Origin: Comamonadaceae bacterium
GTDB taxonomy: Bacteria; Pseudomonadota; Gammaproteobacteria; Burkholderiales; Burkholderiaceae_C
Assembly (NCBI GenBank): GCA_021299875.1
Contig: JAJTEW010000010.1
Coordinates: forward strand, 91,103 to 155,102
Direction of reading: 5' to 3'
Length of the DNA: 64,000 nt
Of this stretch, positions 47,502 through 57,573 are shown piece after piece. Each line of letters starts with the position of its first letter. Positions within the stretch are counted from its first letter, which is position 1. Position numbers and translations under genes: made by a program. The notes under the pieces are model-generated. The model saw only the letters and a program-made list of their open reading frames with translations, was not told the origin of the DNA and ran no database searches.

Positions 47502-49034
47502 ATGCAAGACATCATTGAACAACTCGAAAATAAGCGCGCCGCTGCCCGCTTGGGCGGTGGGCAAAAGCGCATTGACGCGCAGCACGCCAAAGGCAAACTC
47601 ACCGCGCGTGAGCGCATCGAAGTGTTGCTCGACGAGGGCACTTTCGAAGAGTGGGACATGTTTGTTGAACACCGTTGCACCGACTTCGGCATGGAGGGCA
47701 ACAAGATTCCCGGCGATGGTGTGGTCACAGGCTACGGCATGATCAACGGCCGCTTGGTCTTTGTGTACAGCCAGGACTTCACCGTCTACGGTGGTGCTTT
47801 GTCTGAGACGCATGCGGAGAAGATTTGCAAGGTCATGGACCAAGCCATGAAGGTCGGCGCACCTGTGATCGGCTTGAACGACTCGGGCGGTGCCCGCATT
47901 CAAGAGGGTGTGGCGTCTTTGGGTGGTTATGCCGATGTGTTCCAGCGCAACGTGATGGCCTCCGGCGTGGTGCCCCAGATCAGCATGATCATGGGGCCGT
48001 CGGCCGGTGGTGCGGTGTACTCGCCAGCGCTCACCGACTTCATTTTCATGGTCAAGGACACGTCCTACATGTTCGTGACCGGCCCCGAAGTGGTCAAGAC
48101 CGTGACGCACGAAGAAGTCACGGCCGAAGAGCTGGGCGGCGCTTTGACGCACACCACCAAGAGCGGTGTGGCCGACATGGCTTTTGAGAACGACGTGGAA
48201 GCGCTGCTCATGCTGCGCCGTCTTTACAACTACCTGCCGCTGAACAACCGCGAAAAAGCACCGGTGCGCGCCAGTGGTGACCCTTCTGGTCGTTTGGACA
48301 TGAGCCTCGATACGCTGGTGCCCGAGAACCCCAACAAAGCGTATGACATGAAAGAGCTCATCGTCAAAACCGTGGACGATGGTGACTTCTTTGAGCTGCA
48401 ACCCGATTACGCCAAAAACATCCTGATCGGTTTTGCCCGCATGGAAGGTCAAACTGTGGGTATTGTGGCCAACCAACCTTTGGTGTTGGCCGGTTGCTTG
48501 GACATCAAGAGTTCCATCAAGGCGGCGCGTTTTGTGCGCTTTTGCGATGCGTTCAACATTCCCGTGGTCACCTTTGTGGATGTGCCCGGCTTCATGCCTG
48601 GGACCAGCCAGGAATACGGCGGCATCATTAAGCACGGCGCCAAGTTGCTCTACGCCTACGCCGAGTGCACCGTGCCTAAAATCACCGTCATCACCCGCAA
48701 GGCCTACGGCGGTGCTTACGACGTGATGGCCTCCAAGCACCTGCGCGGTGATGTGAACTTCGCTTGGCCCAACGCCGAAATCGCGGTGATGGGTGCGAAA
48801 GGCGCGGTGGAAATCATCTTCCGCGAAGACAAAGGCGACCCCGAAAAGCTGGCCGCCAAAGAAGCCGAATACAAAGCCCGTTTTGCCAACCCGTTTGTGG
48901 CGGGTGCACGCGGCTTCATCGACGACGTGATCCAGCCGCACGAGACGCGCAAGCGCATCTGCCGCTCGCTGGTCATGCTCAAAGACAAAAAAATTGAAAA
49001 CCCATGGCGCAAGCACGGGAACATTCCACTGTGA
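47502..49034 (+). CDS. pccB: Propionyl-CoA carboxylase beta subunit (carboxyltransferase)
   Basis: This subunit transfers carboxyl from biotin to propionyl-CoA, giving (S)-methylmalonyl-CoA. The 510-residue protein has the acyl-CoA carboxyltransferase halves with [13 protein letters not shown], the oxyanion glycines in [14 protein letters not shown], and [20 protein letters not shown], shown in parts. Length and the neighbours pccA, meaB and mce identify propionyl-CoA as the substrate rather than acetyl-CoA. Ribosome binding site GAGAGAG precedes the ATG at 47502. Confidence 0.94.
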   Translation: MQDIIEQLENKRAAARLGGGQKRIDAQHAKGKLTARERIEVLLDEGTFEEWDMFVEHRCTDFGMEGNKIPGDGVVTGYGMINGRLVFVYSQDFTVYGGALSETHAEKICKVMDQAMKVGAPVIGLNDSGGARIQEGVASLGGYADVFQRNVMASGVVPQISMIMGPSAGGAVYSPALTDFIFMVKDTSYMFVTGPEVVKTVTHEEVTAEELGGALTHTTKSGVADMAFENDVEALLMLRRLYNYLPLNNREKAPVRASGDPSGRLDMSLDTLVPENPNKAYDMKELIVKTVDDGDFFELQPDYAKNILIGFARMEGQTVGIVANQPLVLAGCLDIKSSIKAARFVRFCDAFNIPVVTFVDVPGFMPGTSQEYGGIIKHGAKLLYAYAECTVPKITVITRKAYGGAYDVMASKHLRGDVNFAWPNAEIAVMGAKGAVEIIFREDKGDPEKLAAKEAEYKARFANPFVAGARGFIDDVIQPHETRKRICRSLVMLKDKKIENPWRKHGNIPL

Positions 49035-49054
49035 TTGCCAAGGAGAAGAACAAG

Positions 49055-51103
49055 ATGTTTACCAAAATTTTGATTGCCAACCGCGGTGAAATTGCCTGCC
49101 GTGTCATCGCCACGGCCCAAAAATTGGGCATCCAAACGGTGGCCGTTTATTCTGAAGCCGACAAAGAAGCGCGCCATGTGCAATTGGCTGACGAAGCTGT
49201 GTGGCTCGGTCCTGCACCTTCGCGCGAGTCGTATCTGGTGGCTGAGAAAATCATCGCGGCCGCCAAGGTCACCGGCGCTCAGGCCATTCATCCCGGTTAC
49301 GGTTTCCTGAGTGAGAACGCCGAGTTCTCCAAGCGCTGTGAAGAAGAGGGCATCGCGTTCATTGGTCCACGCCATTTTTCAATTGCCGCCATGGGCGACA
49401 AGATCGAGTCCAAAAAGCTGGCGGGTGCCGCAGGTGTGAACTGCATCCCCGGTGTGAACGATGCGATCGAAACGCCTGACAAAGCGGTCGAAATTGCCAA
49501 AAGCATTGGCTATCCGGTGATGATCAAGGCCTCTGCGGGGGGGGGTGGCAAGGGCCTGCGCGTCGCGTTCAACGACAAGGAAGCCTTCGAAGGCTTTACC
49601 TCGTGCCGCAACGAAGCACGCAACAGTTTTGGCGATGACCGCGTCTTCATCGAAAAGTTCGTCGAAGAGCCCCGTCACATCGAGATCCAGGTGCTGGGCG
49701 ACAGCCACGGCAACGTGGTGTACCTGAATGAGCGCGAGTGCTCGATCCAGCGACGCCACCAAAAAGTGATTGAAGAAGCCCCGTCCCCTTTCATCTCTGA
49801 GGCCACCCGCAAAGCCATGGGCGAGCAGGCGGTGCAACTGGCCAAGGCGGTGAAATACCAGTCGGCCGGTACCGTGGAGTTTGTGGTCGGTAAAGACCAA
49901 AGCTTCTATTTCCTGGAGATGAACACACGTTTGCAGGTGGAGCATCCCGTGACCGAAGCCATCACAGGCCTCGATTTGGTGGAGCAGATGATTCGCGTGG
50001 CGGCTGGCGAAAAACTGTCATTTGGCCAAGCCGATGTGAAGCGTGATGGCTGGGCCATCGAGTGCCGCATCAACGCCGAAGACCCCTTCCGCAATTTCTT
50101 GCCCTCGACCGGACGTTTGGTGCGTTTTCAGACGCCCAAGCAAACCATGTTCCAGGGCAATGTCCAAGACCTCTATGGCGTGCGTGTGGACACCGGCGTG
50201 CAAGACGGTGGCGAGATTCCGATGTTCTACGACTCGATGATCGCCAAGTTGATCGTGCACGGCAAAGACCGCCATGAGGCGATTGCCAAAATGCGCGAAG
50301 CCTTGAACGGCTTTGTCATTCGCGGCATCAACTCCAACATCCCGTTCCAGGCCGCCTTGCTGGCGCACCCGCGCTTTGTGTCGGGTGACTTCAACACCGG
50401 TTTCATCGCAGAGCAATACAGCCAGGGCTTCCGCGCAGAGGACGTGCCGCACGACGACCATGACTTTTTGGCGGCATTGGCAGCCTTTGTGCGCCGCAAG
50501 TCGCGTGAGCGTGCGGCGGGATTGAGTGGTCAATTGCCGGGCTATGACGTTCAGGTGGGTCAAGATTACGCCGTGGTGGAATTGGGCAAAGAGGGCAACA
50601 ACCGCTATGTGCCAGTGCATGTTGATGAATTGGCGGGCAAGCATGGCGAAGCACGCATCACGGTGAATGGCAAAACCTATGCCATTGCCAGCAACTCGCG
50701 TCTGAACGACATCCGCATTGTGGGCACCTGCAATGGCCAGCCCTTCACCGCACAGATCGAACGCGGCACCTTGAAAAATCCCCTGGCCTTGCAAGTGCAG
50801 CACAACGGCACGCGCATCGAAGCGTTGGTGATGTCGCCGCGCATGGCCGAGTTGCACAAGCTCATGCCTTACAAGGCACCGCCAGATTTGAGCAAGTTCG
50901 TGCTGTCGCCTATGCCCGGCTTGCTGGTCGAGGTCTCGGTGACGCCCGGTCAAAAGGTGCAAGCGGGCGAGCGCGTGGCCGTGATCGAAGCCATGAAGAT
51001 GGAGAACGTGCTGTTTGCCGCTGCCGATGGCGTGGTGAAAAAAGTGGTCGCGTCCAAAGGCGAATCGCTCACGGTGGACCAAATGATCGTGGAGTTCGAG
51101 TAA
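49055..51103 (+). CDS. pccA: Propionyl-CoA carboxylase alpha subunit (biotin carboxylase and carrier)
   Basis: PccA carboxylates biotin with ATP and bicarbonate. The 682-residue protein has the biotin carboxylase domain (ILIANRGEIACRVI at the start, ASAGGGGKGLRV ATP loop, EMNTRLQVEHPVTE), a linker with the BT domain, and the C-terminal biotinyl domain with the biotin lysine in EAMKMEN. The start at 49055 follows AGGAGAAG; the open frame upstream overlaps pccB. It lies 20 bases after pccB and directly abuts mce. Confidence 0.95.
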   Translation: MFTKILIANRGEIACRVIATAQKLGIQTVAVYSEADKEARHVQLADEAVWLGPAPSRESYLVAEKIIAAAKVTGAQAIHPGYGFLSENAEFSKRCEEEGIAFIGPRHFSIAAMGDKIESKKLAGAAGVNCIPGVNDAIETPDKAVEIAKSIGYPVMIKASAGGGGKGLRVAFNDKEAFEGFTSCRNEARNSFGDDRVFIEKFVEEPRHIEIQVLGDSHGNVVYLNERECSIQRRHQKVIEEAPSPFISEATRKAMGEQAVQLAKAVKYQSAGTVEFVVGKDQSFYFLEMNTRLQVEHPVTEAITGLDLVEQMIRVAAGEKLSFGQADVKRDGWAIECRINAEDPFRNFLPSTGRLVRFQTPKQTMFQGNVQDLYGVRVDTGVQDGGEIPMFYDSMIAKLIVHGKDRHEAIAKMREALNGFVIRGINSNIPFQAALLAHPRFVSGDFNTGFIAEQYSQGFRAEDVPHDDHDFLAALAAFVRRKSRERAAGLSGQLPGYDVQVGQDYAVVELGKEGNNRYVPVHVDELAGKHGEARITVNGKTYAIASNSRLNDIRIVGTCNGQPFTAQIERGTLKNPLALQVQHNGTRIEALVMSPRMAELHKLMPYKAPPDLSKFVLSPMPGLLVEVSVTPGQKVQAGERVAVIEAMKMENVLFAAADGVVKKVVASKGESLTVDQMIVEFE

Positions 51104-51586
51104 ATGGCGCGCCCCTTCAAGGTGCTGGGTGTCCAGCAAATCGCCATTGGCGGACCCGATAAGAGCCGTCTTCAAAAACTCTGGGTCGACCTGTTCGGCC
51201 TGGAAGTGACGGGCACCTTCAAAAGTGAACGCGAGAACGTGGATGAAGACATCTGCGCCATCGGTGCTGGACCGTTCAAGGTCGAGGTCGATTTGATGCA
51301 GCCACTCGACCCCGATAAAAAGCCCGCCGTGCACACCACACCACTCAACCACATTGGCTTGTGGATCGACGATCTGCCGGTGGCCGTGGCGTGGCTCTCA
51401 GCGCAAGGAGTGCGATTTGCACCAGGAGGCATCCGCAAGGGCGCCGCTGGTTTTGACATCACGTTTTTGCATCCCAAGGCAAACGAGGAGTTTCCGATTG
51501 GCGGCGAGGGCGTGTTGATCGAGTTGGTGCAGGCGCCGCCCGAGGTGGCCAATGCATTTGCTGCTTTGGCTGCCAACGTGCATTGA
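51104..51586 (+). CDS. mce: Methylmalonyl-CoA epimerase-like VOC protein
   Basis: The 160-residue vicinal-oxygen-chelate protein probably epimerises (S)- to (R)-methylmalonyl-CoA between the carboxylase and the mutase. It shows QQIAIGG with a glutamine in place of the first metal histidine of many family members, [18 protein letters not shown], the NHIGLWIDD histidine and the C-terminal glutamate in LIELVQAP. The start codon begins the base after the pccA stop. The missing first histidine leaves some doubt; position supports the assignment. Confidence 0.8.
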   Translation: MARPFKVLGVQQIAIGGPDKSRLQKLWVDLFGLEVTGTFKSERENVDEDICAIGAGPFKVEVDLMQPLDPDKKPAVHTTPLNHIGLWIDDLPVAVAWLSAQGVRFAPGGIRKGAAGFDITFLHPKANEEFPIGGEGVLIELVQAPPEVANAFAALAANVH

Positions 51587-51658
51587 GTTGTGTGGGACCT
51601 GAAGGTCCGACTTGCAGCGCTTTTTAGGCCAGTGGCTTGAGCCCCGACAAGCTTCTTC

Positions 51659-51692
51659 AAAAGCCCGTCAGGCGCCAGTCTGGCGGGCTTTT
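51659..51692. terminator. Terminator between convergent mce and rsxB-like genes
   Basis: A 13-base-pair stem with one G-U pair (51659-51671 with 51680-51692) begins AAAAGCCCG and ends CGGGCTTTT. It lies 72 bases after mce and overlaps the last codons of the convergent gene, so that the same DNA encodes its C-terminal residues. Confidence 0.85.
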
Positions 51693-52357
51693 GCTTTGGC
51701 CAAGGCTGCTTCAATGATGGCCCGCTTGCGGTCCATTTCGGGGGGCTTGTCTGCGCCCTTGGTGTGGCTGGGTAAGTCGGCCAAGGTGTGCTCGGCCTCA
51801 GTGATCAGATGGGCTTGGTGGGCGGCCTCTTCATGTGCCAGGCGTTGTTGGCGTGACGCATACCGTGTACGAGCCGTCTGCGCTTCTTGCGCGGACCATG
51901 CGGACCAGCCCGTGCGTGTGTCCGTCACGTTTTCCAGTGCGATGCAGTCCACCGGGCACACCGGAATGCACAGCTCGCAGCCCGTGCACCAAGGCTCGAT
52001 CACCGTGTGCATCAGCTTGTTGGCGCCCAAAATCGCGTCGGTTGGGCAAGCCTTGATGCACAGCGTGCAGCCGATGCACCAGGCCTCGTCGATGAGGGCC
52101 ACGTGGCGTGGGCCTTCTGTGCCGTGTTCGGGGTTGAGGGGCAAAACGGGCTGGCCGGAGATGGCGGCCAAGCGCTCGATGCCTGCTTGCCCGCCCGGCG
52201 GACATTGGTTGATGGCCGCCTGCCCTTCGGCCATGGCGCGGGCATAGGCCGCACAATCTGGGAAGCCACACCGTGTGCACTGCGTTTGGGGCAGCGCATC
52301 GTTCAGCAATAGAAAAAGCGCCTGGGTCTCAGGCGCTGTTCTGGGCAAAGGGGGCAT
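51668..52357 (-). CDS. RsxB/RnfB-like iron-sulfur protein without partner subunits
   Basis: The 229-residue protein has the RnfB-type 4Fe-4S domain (CTRCGFPDCAAYA with a later CPPGG) and two classical ferredoxin clusters (CIGCTLCIKACP, CTGCELCIPVCP), then a helical, charged tail of about 75 residues. The N-terminal membrane helix of true RnfB is absent. No rnfA, C, D, G or E genes are near, so this is a solo ferredoxin-like protein. The start at 52357 (MPPLPR) follows GAGG. It lies 5 bases downstream of the phaZ stop on the same strand. Confidence 0.85.
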   Translation of the reverse strand: MPPLPRTAPETQALFLLLNDALPQTQCTRCGFPDCAAYARAMAEGQAAINQCPPGGQAGIERLAAISGQPVLPLNPEHGTEGPRHVALIDEAWCIGCTLCIKACPTDAILGANKLMHTVIEPWCTGCELCIPVCPVDCIALENVTDTRTGWSAWSAQEAQTARTRYASRQQRLAHEEAAHQAHLITEAEHTLADLPSHTKGADKPPEMDRKRAIIEAALAKAKARQTGA

Positions 52358-52362
52358 GGACC

Positions 52363-53871
52363 TCAAGCTTTTTTGCCGGTTTGAACCCAGGCGGTTTTGA
52401 CCGACGTTTTGGGTGAGGCGACCGCTTTGACTGGGGTTTGAGATGGCCGTTGGGTCGCAGTCTTTGCAGCAGCCTTCGCCACAGGCTTGGTCACGGTTTT
52501 TGGCGCGGCCTTTGTGGGGGTCTTTGTTGGCGTCTTGGCTGCCGTCTTGACTTCGGTCTTGGGCTGAACGGTCGCAGGCGCTTTGCTGGTCGATTTGCTG
52601 GCCGTTTTGGGCGCATGGTTCAAGATGAACTTGACCAGTTGTGGGTAAACCATGTCGCGCCAGCGGCGGCCGCTGAAGATGCCGTAGTGACCCGCACCCT
52701 CAACCTCCAAGTGCCTGCGCTCACTGGCGGGCACACCGCTGCACAGGTCTTGAGCTGCACGGGTTTGGCCAGAGCCGGAGATATCGTCCAACTCGCCTTC
52801 GACCGTCATCAGCGCAGTGCCCTTGATGTCTTGTGGGCGAACACGTTCGACTTTGCCGTCCACACCCTTGACGTCCCAAGTGCCGTTGACCAGTTTGAAG
52901 TCTTGAAACACCGTCTGGATGGTTTCCAGGTAGTAATCGGCGTCCATGTCCAAAACGGCGTTGTACTCGTCGTAGAACTTGCGGTGGGCTTCGGCGCTGG
53001 CGTCGTCACCCTTGATCAGGTCCTTGAAGAAGTCGTAATGGCTGTTGGCGTGGCGGTCGGGGTTCATGGCCACAAAGCCGGTGTACTGCAAAAAGCCCGG
53101 GTAGACACGGCGGCCAGCGCCTGGGAAGTTGGCCGGCACGCGGTAAATCACATTGTTCTCGAACCACTCAAAGCTCTTGTTGGTGGCCAGGTTGTTGACC
53201 GAGGTGGGTGACTTGCGCGCATCGATCGGGCCGCCCATCATGGTCATGGTCAGCGGGGTCTTCTCGCCACGGCTGGCCATCAGGGACACGGCAGCCAACA
53301 CCGGCACCGTAGGCTGGCAAACACTGACCACATGGCAATGGCCATAGGTGGCTTGCAGGTGGCGAATGAACTCTTGCACGTAATTGATGTAATCGTCCAA
53401 GTGGAATTCACCGTCGGACAAAGGCACCAGGCGGGCGTTCTTCCAATCGGTGATGTAGACCTTGTGATCTTGCAACATGGTCTTGACGGTGTCGCGCAGC
53501 AAGGTGGCGTAGTGGCCCGACAAGGGGGCCACGATCAACACCACGGGCTGGGCCTTGAGTTGGAGTAATGTGGCCGCGTCGTCCGAGAAGCGCTTGAAAC
53601 GGCGCAGCTCGCAAAAAGGCTTGTCGATCTCGATGCGCTCGTGGATGGCCACATCGACCCGATTGACCTTCACGGTTTTGATGCCGAATTCTGGTTTTTC
53701 GTAGTCTTTGCCCAAGCGGTGCATCAGGGCGTAACCCGCCGACACGCGTTGGGCCAAGGGTGTTTGCGCCATGGGGTTCAAGGGGTTGCTGTACAGCTTG
53801 GCCGCTGCTTGCGCCAGATCGGAAAAAGGTTCCATGATCGAGCGTTGCGTTTCGAAGATCTGGTAAAGCAT
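52363..53871 (-). CDS. phaZ: Intracellular polyhydroxyalkanoate depolymerase with basic tail
   Basis: PhaZ mobilises PHA granules. The 502-residue protein begins MLYQIFETQRSIMEP, as PhaZ1-type enzymes do, and has the nucleophile box VSVCQPTVPVL, the aspartate in EGELDDISGSG and the histidine in GAGHYGIFSGRRWR. From about residue 415 there is an unusual tail of some 88 residues made almost only of Lys, Ala, Thr, Pro and Val with repeated KTPTK and AKT units. This tail is absent from the usual family length of about 410-420 and resembles histone H1-like or PhaM-like DNA-binding tails. Confidence 0.9.
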   Translation of the reverse strand: MLYQIFETQRSIMEPFSDLAQAAAKLYSNPLNPMAQTPLAQRVSAGYALMHRLGKDYEKPEFGIKTVKVNRVDVAIHERIEIDKPFCELRRFKRFSDDAATLLQLKAQPVVLIVAPLSGHYATLLRDTVKTMLQDHKVYITDWKNARLVPLSDGEFHLDDYINYVQEFIRHLQATYGHCHVVSVCQPTVPVLAAVSLMASRGEKTPLTMTMMGGPIDARKSPTSVNNLATNKSFEWFENNVIYRVPANFPGAGRRVYPGFLQYTGFVAMNPDRHANSHYDFFKDLIKGDDASAEAHRKFYDEYNAVLDMDADYYLETIQTVFQDFKLVNGTWDVKGVDGKVERVRPQDIKGTALMTVEGELDDISGSGQTRAAQDLCSGVPASERRHLEVEGAGHYGIFSGRRWRDMVYPQLVKFILNHAPKTASKSTSKAPATVQPKTEVKTAAKTPTKTPTKAAPKTVTKPVAKAAAKTATQRPSQTPVKAVASPKTSVKTAWVQTGKKA

Positions 53872-53987
53872 TTGACAGTTTTCCTTGCAACAAAATGATG
53901 CGGTGCAGCAATAGTACAGGAGACCCTGGGGTATTTTTTGAGTCCGTACCCTAATCCACAGTCACATCCCGGACCGACCAAAAAGAA

Positions 53988-54007
53988 ACCGCCCCGTCAG
54001 GGGCGGT
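53988..54007 (-). terminator. Intrinsic terminator after the aminotransferase gene
   Basis: ACCGCCCC (53988-53995) pairs with GGGGCGGT (54000-54007) around a 4-base loop, followed on the minus strand by a T-rich stretch. It lies 34 bases after the aminotransferase stop. Confidence 0.88.
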
Positions 54008-54041
54008 CGCAAGCCGCAAGTCAGCCTTGATGGACATCAAC

Positions 54042-55238
54042 TCAGACGACTTTGGCGATCGACGCGCAGACGTAATCGATGTTTTTGCTGTTGAGCGCCG
54101 CCACGCACATGCGGCCGGTGTCGGTGCCGTACACACCAAACTCGCTGCGCAGGCGCACCATTTGGTCTTTGGTCAGGCCCGAGTAGCTGAACATGCCGAT
54201 CTGGGTGGTGATGAACGACATGTCTTGTTGCACGCCAGCAGCTTTGAGGCTGTCCACCAGTTTTTGTCTCATGGCCTTGATGCGCACGCGCATTTCGGCC
54301 AATTCGCTTTCCCACTGGGCGCGCAGCTCGGGGTTGTTCAACACCGCCGCCACCACCGCACCCCCGTGGATGGGGGGGTTGGAGTAGTTGGTGCGGATGG
54401 CGATTTTGAGTTGGCTCAAAACGCGCGAGGCTTCTTCTTTGTCGTTGGCCACCACCGACAAGGCGCCCACGCGCTCGCCATACAGGCTGAAGCTCTTCGA
54501 GAACGAGGTGGACACGAAGATGTTCAGGCCAGCGGCCACAAACTTGGCGATGACCGCGCCGTCTTCGGCAATGCCGTGGCCAAAGCCCTGGTAAGCCATG
54601 TCGAGGAAAGCGGTCAAGCCCTTGGTTTTGACCACGGCGATGACTTGGGCCCACTGGGCATCGGTGATGTCGTAACCGGTCGGGTTGTGGCAGCAAGCGT
54701 GCAGCACCACGATGGTGCCAGGGGCGGCCGCGTTCAGGCTGGCCAACATGCCGTCGAAGTTCACACCGCGTTTTTCGGCGTCGTAATAGGCGTAAGTGCC
54801 GACGTCAAAACCGGCATTCACAAAGATGGCGCGGTGGTTTTCCCAGCTCGGGTCAGAGATCAGGACTTTGGCATGGGGGCTGACTTTTTTCAAGAAGTCG
54901 GCACCGATTTTCAGGCCGCCCGTGCCGCCAATGGCTTGCACGGTGGACACGCGGCCCGACTTGACCACGTCCGATTCGGCACCAAACACCAGTGCTTTGA
55001 CGGCATTGTCATAGGCCACGATGCCGTCAATCGGCAGGTAGCCACGCGCGGTGGGGGTGGCCATCATGGTTTTTTCGGCCGCTTGCACGCATTGCAGCAG
55101 GGGCAGTTTGCCGTTGTCGTCGAAATAAACGCCCACGCCCAGGTTCACCTTGTTGGGGTTGGTGTCGGCATTGAATTGCTCGTTCAAACCCAAAATAGGG
55201 TCGCGGGGGGCCATTTCGACGGCGGAAAACAGAGACAT
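54042..55238 (-). CDS. tyrB: Aromatic/aspartate aminotransferase (class I, PLP)
   Basis: The enzyme transfers amino groups between aspartate or aromatic amino acids and 2-oxoglutarate. The 398-residue protein has GGTGGLKIGADF, CHNPTG with the PLP-contacting Asn, DMAYQGFGHG, and the PLP lysine in STSFSKSFSLYGERVG. It is of the subgroup Ia shared by AspC and TyrB; the two cannot be told apart with certainty. The start at 55238 is preceded by a weak GGA; the open frame continues far upstream into unrelated antisense sequence. It is divergent from uvrB. Confidence 0.9.
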   Translation of the reverse strand: MSLFSAVEMAPRDPILGLNEQFNADTNPNKVNLGVGVYFDDNGKLPLLQCVQAAEKTMMATPTARGYLPIDGIVAYDNAVKALVFGAESDVVKSGRVSTVQAIGGTGGLKIGADFLKKVSPHAKVLISDPSWENHRAIFVNAGFDVGTYAYYDAEKRGVNFDGMLASLNAAAPGTIVVLHACCHNPTGYDITDAQWAQVIAVVKTKGLTAFLDMAYQGFGHGIAEDGAVIAKFVAAGLNIFVSTSFSKSFSLYGERVGALSVVANDKEEASRVLSQLKIAIRTNYSNPPIHGGAVVAAVLNNPELRAQWESELAEMRVRIKAMRQKLVDSLKAAGVQQDMSFITTQIGMFSYSGLTKDQMVRLRSEFGVYGTDTGRMCVAALNSKNIDYVCASIAKVV

Positions 55239-55270
55239 GGAAAGTCCTTGGATTGTGTTCATGGGTGGCA

Positions 55271-55305
55271 GGAAACCCGATCCTCGGTTAGGCTTTCGGG
55301 TTTCC
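55271..55305. repeat. Perfect inverted repeat between the aminotransferase and uvrB genes
   Basis: GGAAACCCGA (55271-55280) and TCGGGTTTCC (55296-55305) form a 10-base perfect dyad with a 15-base spacer. It lies in the 120-base divergent gap, on the minus strand 33 bases before the aminotransferase start codon. No T run follows in either direction, so an operator or leader hairpin is more likely than a terminator. Confidence 0.6.
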
Positions 55306-55358
55306 CCTGATTTTAACGGGCCTTTGTCGCTGATTTCGTCACTGGCCGATTTGAAAAG

Positions 55359-57485
55359 ATGTCCAACTTGCCTGCCATTTCCATCGTTGACGCGAATCCA
55401 GATGCGGATCCTTATGCTGCAGGACACTTTGTCAGCTACCCCGGATCGCCGTTTGAGCTTTACCAGCCTTATCCGCCCGCTGGCGACCAGCCTGTGGCGA
55501 TCGCGCAGTTGGTCGAAGGTGTCAGCGATGGCGAGGTGTTCCAGACCCTGCTGGGCGTGACCGGCTCGGGCAAGACCTTCACCATGGCCAATGTGATCGC
55601 CCAGGTGGGCCGCCCAGCCATCGTGTTTGCGCCCAACAAAACGCTGGCGGCGCAGCTTTACAGCGAGTTCCGCGAGTTTTTCCCCAAGAACGCGGTCGAG
55701 TACTTTGTCAGTTATTACGACTACTACCAGCCTGAGGCCTATGTGCCACAGCGCGACTTGTTCATTGAAAAAGACAGCGCCATCAACGAGCACATTGAGC
55801 AAATGCGCCTGTCGTGCACCAAAAGCATCATGGAGCGGCGCGATGTGGTGATCGTGGCCACGGTCTCGGCCATCTACGGCATTGGCGAGCCCGAGAGCTA
55901 CCACCGCATGATCATGACGCTGCGCACCGGCGACAAACTGGGCCAGCGCGATGTGATTGCGCAGCTGATCCGCATGCAATACCAGCGCAATGACATGGAG
56001 TTTTCACGGGGCAAGTTCCGGGTGCGGGGTGACACCATCGACGTGTTCCCGGCAGAACACTCTGAATTGGCGATCCGCATCGAGTTGTTTGACGACGAAA
56101 TCGAGAGCTTGCAACTGTTTGATCCCCTCACCGGGCGCATTCGACAAAAGATTCCCCGCTTCACGGTGTACCCCTCCAGCCACTACGTGACGCCACGCGA
56201 CAAGGTTTTGGCCGCAGTGGAGACCATCAAGGTCGAACTGGCCCAGCGTCTGAAGGAGTTGGTGGGCATGGGCAAGTTGGTCGAAGCCCAGCGCTTGGAG
56301 CAACGCACCCGGTTTGATCTGGAAATGCTGTCCGAAGTGGGCCATTGCAAAGGCATTGAAAATTACACGCGCCACCTGTCTGGCGCCGCCCCGGGAGATG
56401 CGCCCAGCACCTTGACTGACTACATGCCGCCCGACGCCATCATGTTTCTGGACGAGAGCCACCAGATGATTGGCCAACTCAATGCCATGTACAACGGCGA
56501 CCGGGCCCGCAAGACCACCTTGGTGGAATACGGCTTTCGCCTGCCCAGCGCGCTGGACAACCGACCGCTCAAGTTTGAAGAGTTTGAAAAGCGCATGCGC
56601 CAGTGCATCTTTGTTTCGGCCACCCCGGCCGATTACGAAAAAACACACGCGGGCAAGGTGGTCGAACAGGTGGTGCGCCCCACCGGCTTGGTCGACCCGC
56701 AGGTCGAAGTGCGCCCCGCGACCCATCAGGTGGACGATGTGCTGCAGGAAATCCGCATCAGGGTGGAGAAAAACGAACGCGTGCTGATCACCACGCTCAC
56801 CAAGCGCATGGCCGAGCAGCTGACCGATTACCTGAGCGACAACGGCGTCAAGGTGCGTTATTTGCACAGCGACGTCGACACAGTAGAACGGGTGGAAATT
56901 TTGCGTGACCTGCGTCTGGGCGCGTTCGATGTGCTGGTGGGCATCAACCTGTTGCGCGAAGGTCTGGACATTCCCGAGGTGTCTTTGGTGGCGATTTTGG
57001 ACGCTGACAAAGAAGGCTTTTTGCGCTCCGAACGCAGCCTGATCCAGACCATTGGCCGCGCCGCGCGCAACTTGAATGGTCGCGCGATCTTGTATGCCGA
57101 CCGCATCACCGAGTCCATGAAAAAAGCCATCGGCGAAACCGAGCGCCGTCGCATCAAACAACTCGCCCACAACGATGCCCTGGGCATCACGCCCAAGAGC
57201 ATCGTCAAAAAGGTCAAGGACCTGATTGACGGCGTCTACAGCGAAAAGTCGGGCAAAGAGGCCGAGCGCTTGGAACAGGCCGCGTTGCAGCGGGCCAAGG
57301 TGGAGGACATGAGCGAGAAAGACATCGCCAAAGCCATCAAACTGCTGGAAAAGCAAATGATGGAACACGCCCGCAACCTGGAGTTTGAGAAAGCCGCTCA
57401 GGTGCGGGACCAGCTCACGGTGCTGAAAGAACAAGCTTTTGGCGCGACGGGTGGCGACAACATCCTGCCTTTGATCCGCGCCTGA
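55359..57485 (+). CDS. uvrB: Excinuclease ABC subunit B
   Basis: UvrB verifies DNA lesions in nucleotide excision repair and hands them to UvrC. The 708-residue protein has the Walker A motif [15 protein letters not shown], the beta-hairpin region [12 protein letters not shown], helicase motifs DESHQ and [18 protein letters not shown], and the C-terminal UVR domain ([19 protein letters not shown]). The first ~35 residues are an extension before the conserved PPAGDQP. No LexA-like CTG-N10-CAG box was seen upstream. Confidence 0.97.
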   Translation: MSNLPAISIVDANPDADPYAAGHFVSYPGSPFELYQPYPPAGDQPVAIAQLVEGVSDGEVFQTLLGVTGSGKTFTMANVIAQVGRPAIVFAPNKTLAAQLYSEFREFFPKNAVEYFVSYYDYYQPEAYVPQRDLFIEKDSAINEHIEQMRLSCTKSIMERRDVVIVATVSAIYGIGEPESYHRMIMTLRTGDKLGQRDVIAQLIRMQYQRNDMEFSRGKFRVRGDTIDVFPAEHSELAIRIELFDDEIESLQLFDPLTGRIRQKIPRFTVYPSSHYVTPRDKVLAAVETIKVELAQRLKELVGMGKLVEAQRLEQRTRFDLEMLSEVGHCKGIENYTRHLSGAAPGDAPSTLTDYMPPDAIMFLDESHQMIGQLNAMYNGDRARKTTLVEYGFRLPSALDNRPLKFEEFEKRMRQCIFVSATPADYEKTHAGKVVEQVVRPTGLVDPQVEVRPATHQVDDVLQEIRIRVEKNERVLITTLTKRMAEQLTDYLSDNGVKVRYLHSDVDTVERVEILRDLRLGAFDVLVGINLLREGLDIPEVSLVAILDADKEGFLRSERSLIQTIGRAARNLNGRAILYADRITESMKKAIGETERRRIKQLAHNDALGITPKSIVKKVKDLIDGVYSEKSGKEAERLEQAALQRAKVEDMSEKDIAKAIKLLEKQMMEHARNLEFEKAAQVRDQLTVLKEQAFGATGGDNILPLIRA

Positions 57486-57527
57486 GTTGGGGTTTTGTGG
57501 CGCTGGCCCCATAACCCTTCAACCTTG

Positions 57528-57551
57528 TAACCCGATAACCCGATAACCCGA
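57528..57551. repeat. Three tandem copies of TAACCCGA
   Basis: The 8-base unit TAACCCGA occurs three times head to tail at 57528-57551, in the gap between uvrB and iscR. The last copy also pairs with TCGGGTAT at 57561-57568 to form a short dyad. It lies just upstream of the iscR promoter region. Confidence 0.75.
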
Positions 57552-57573
57552 GTGATTTGATCGGGTATGGCGT

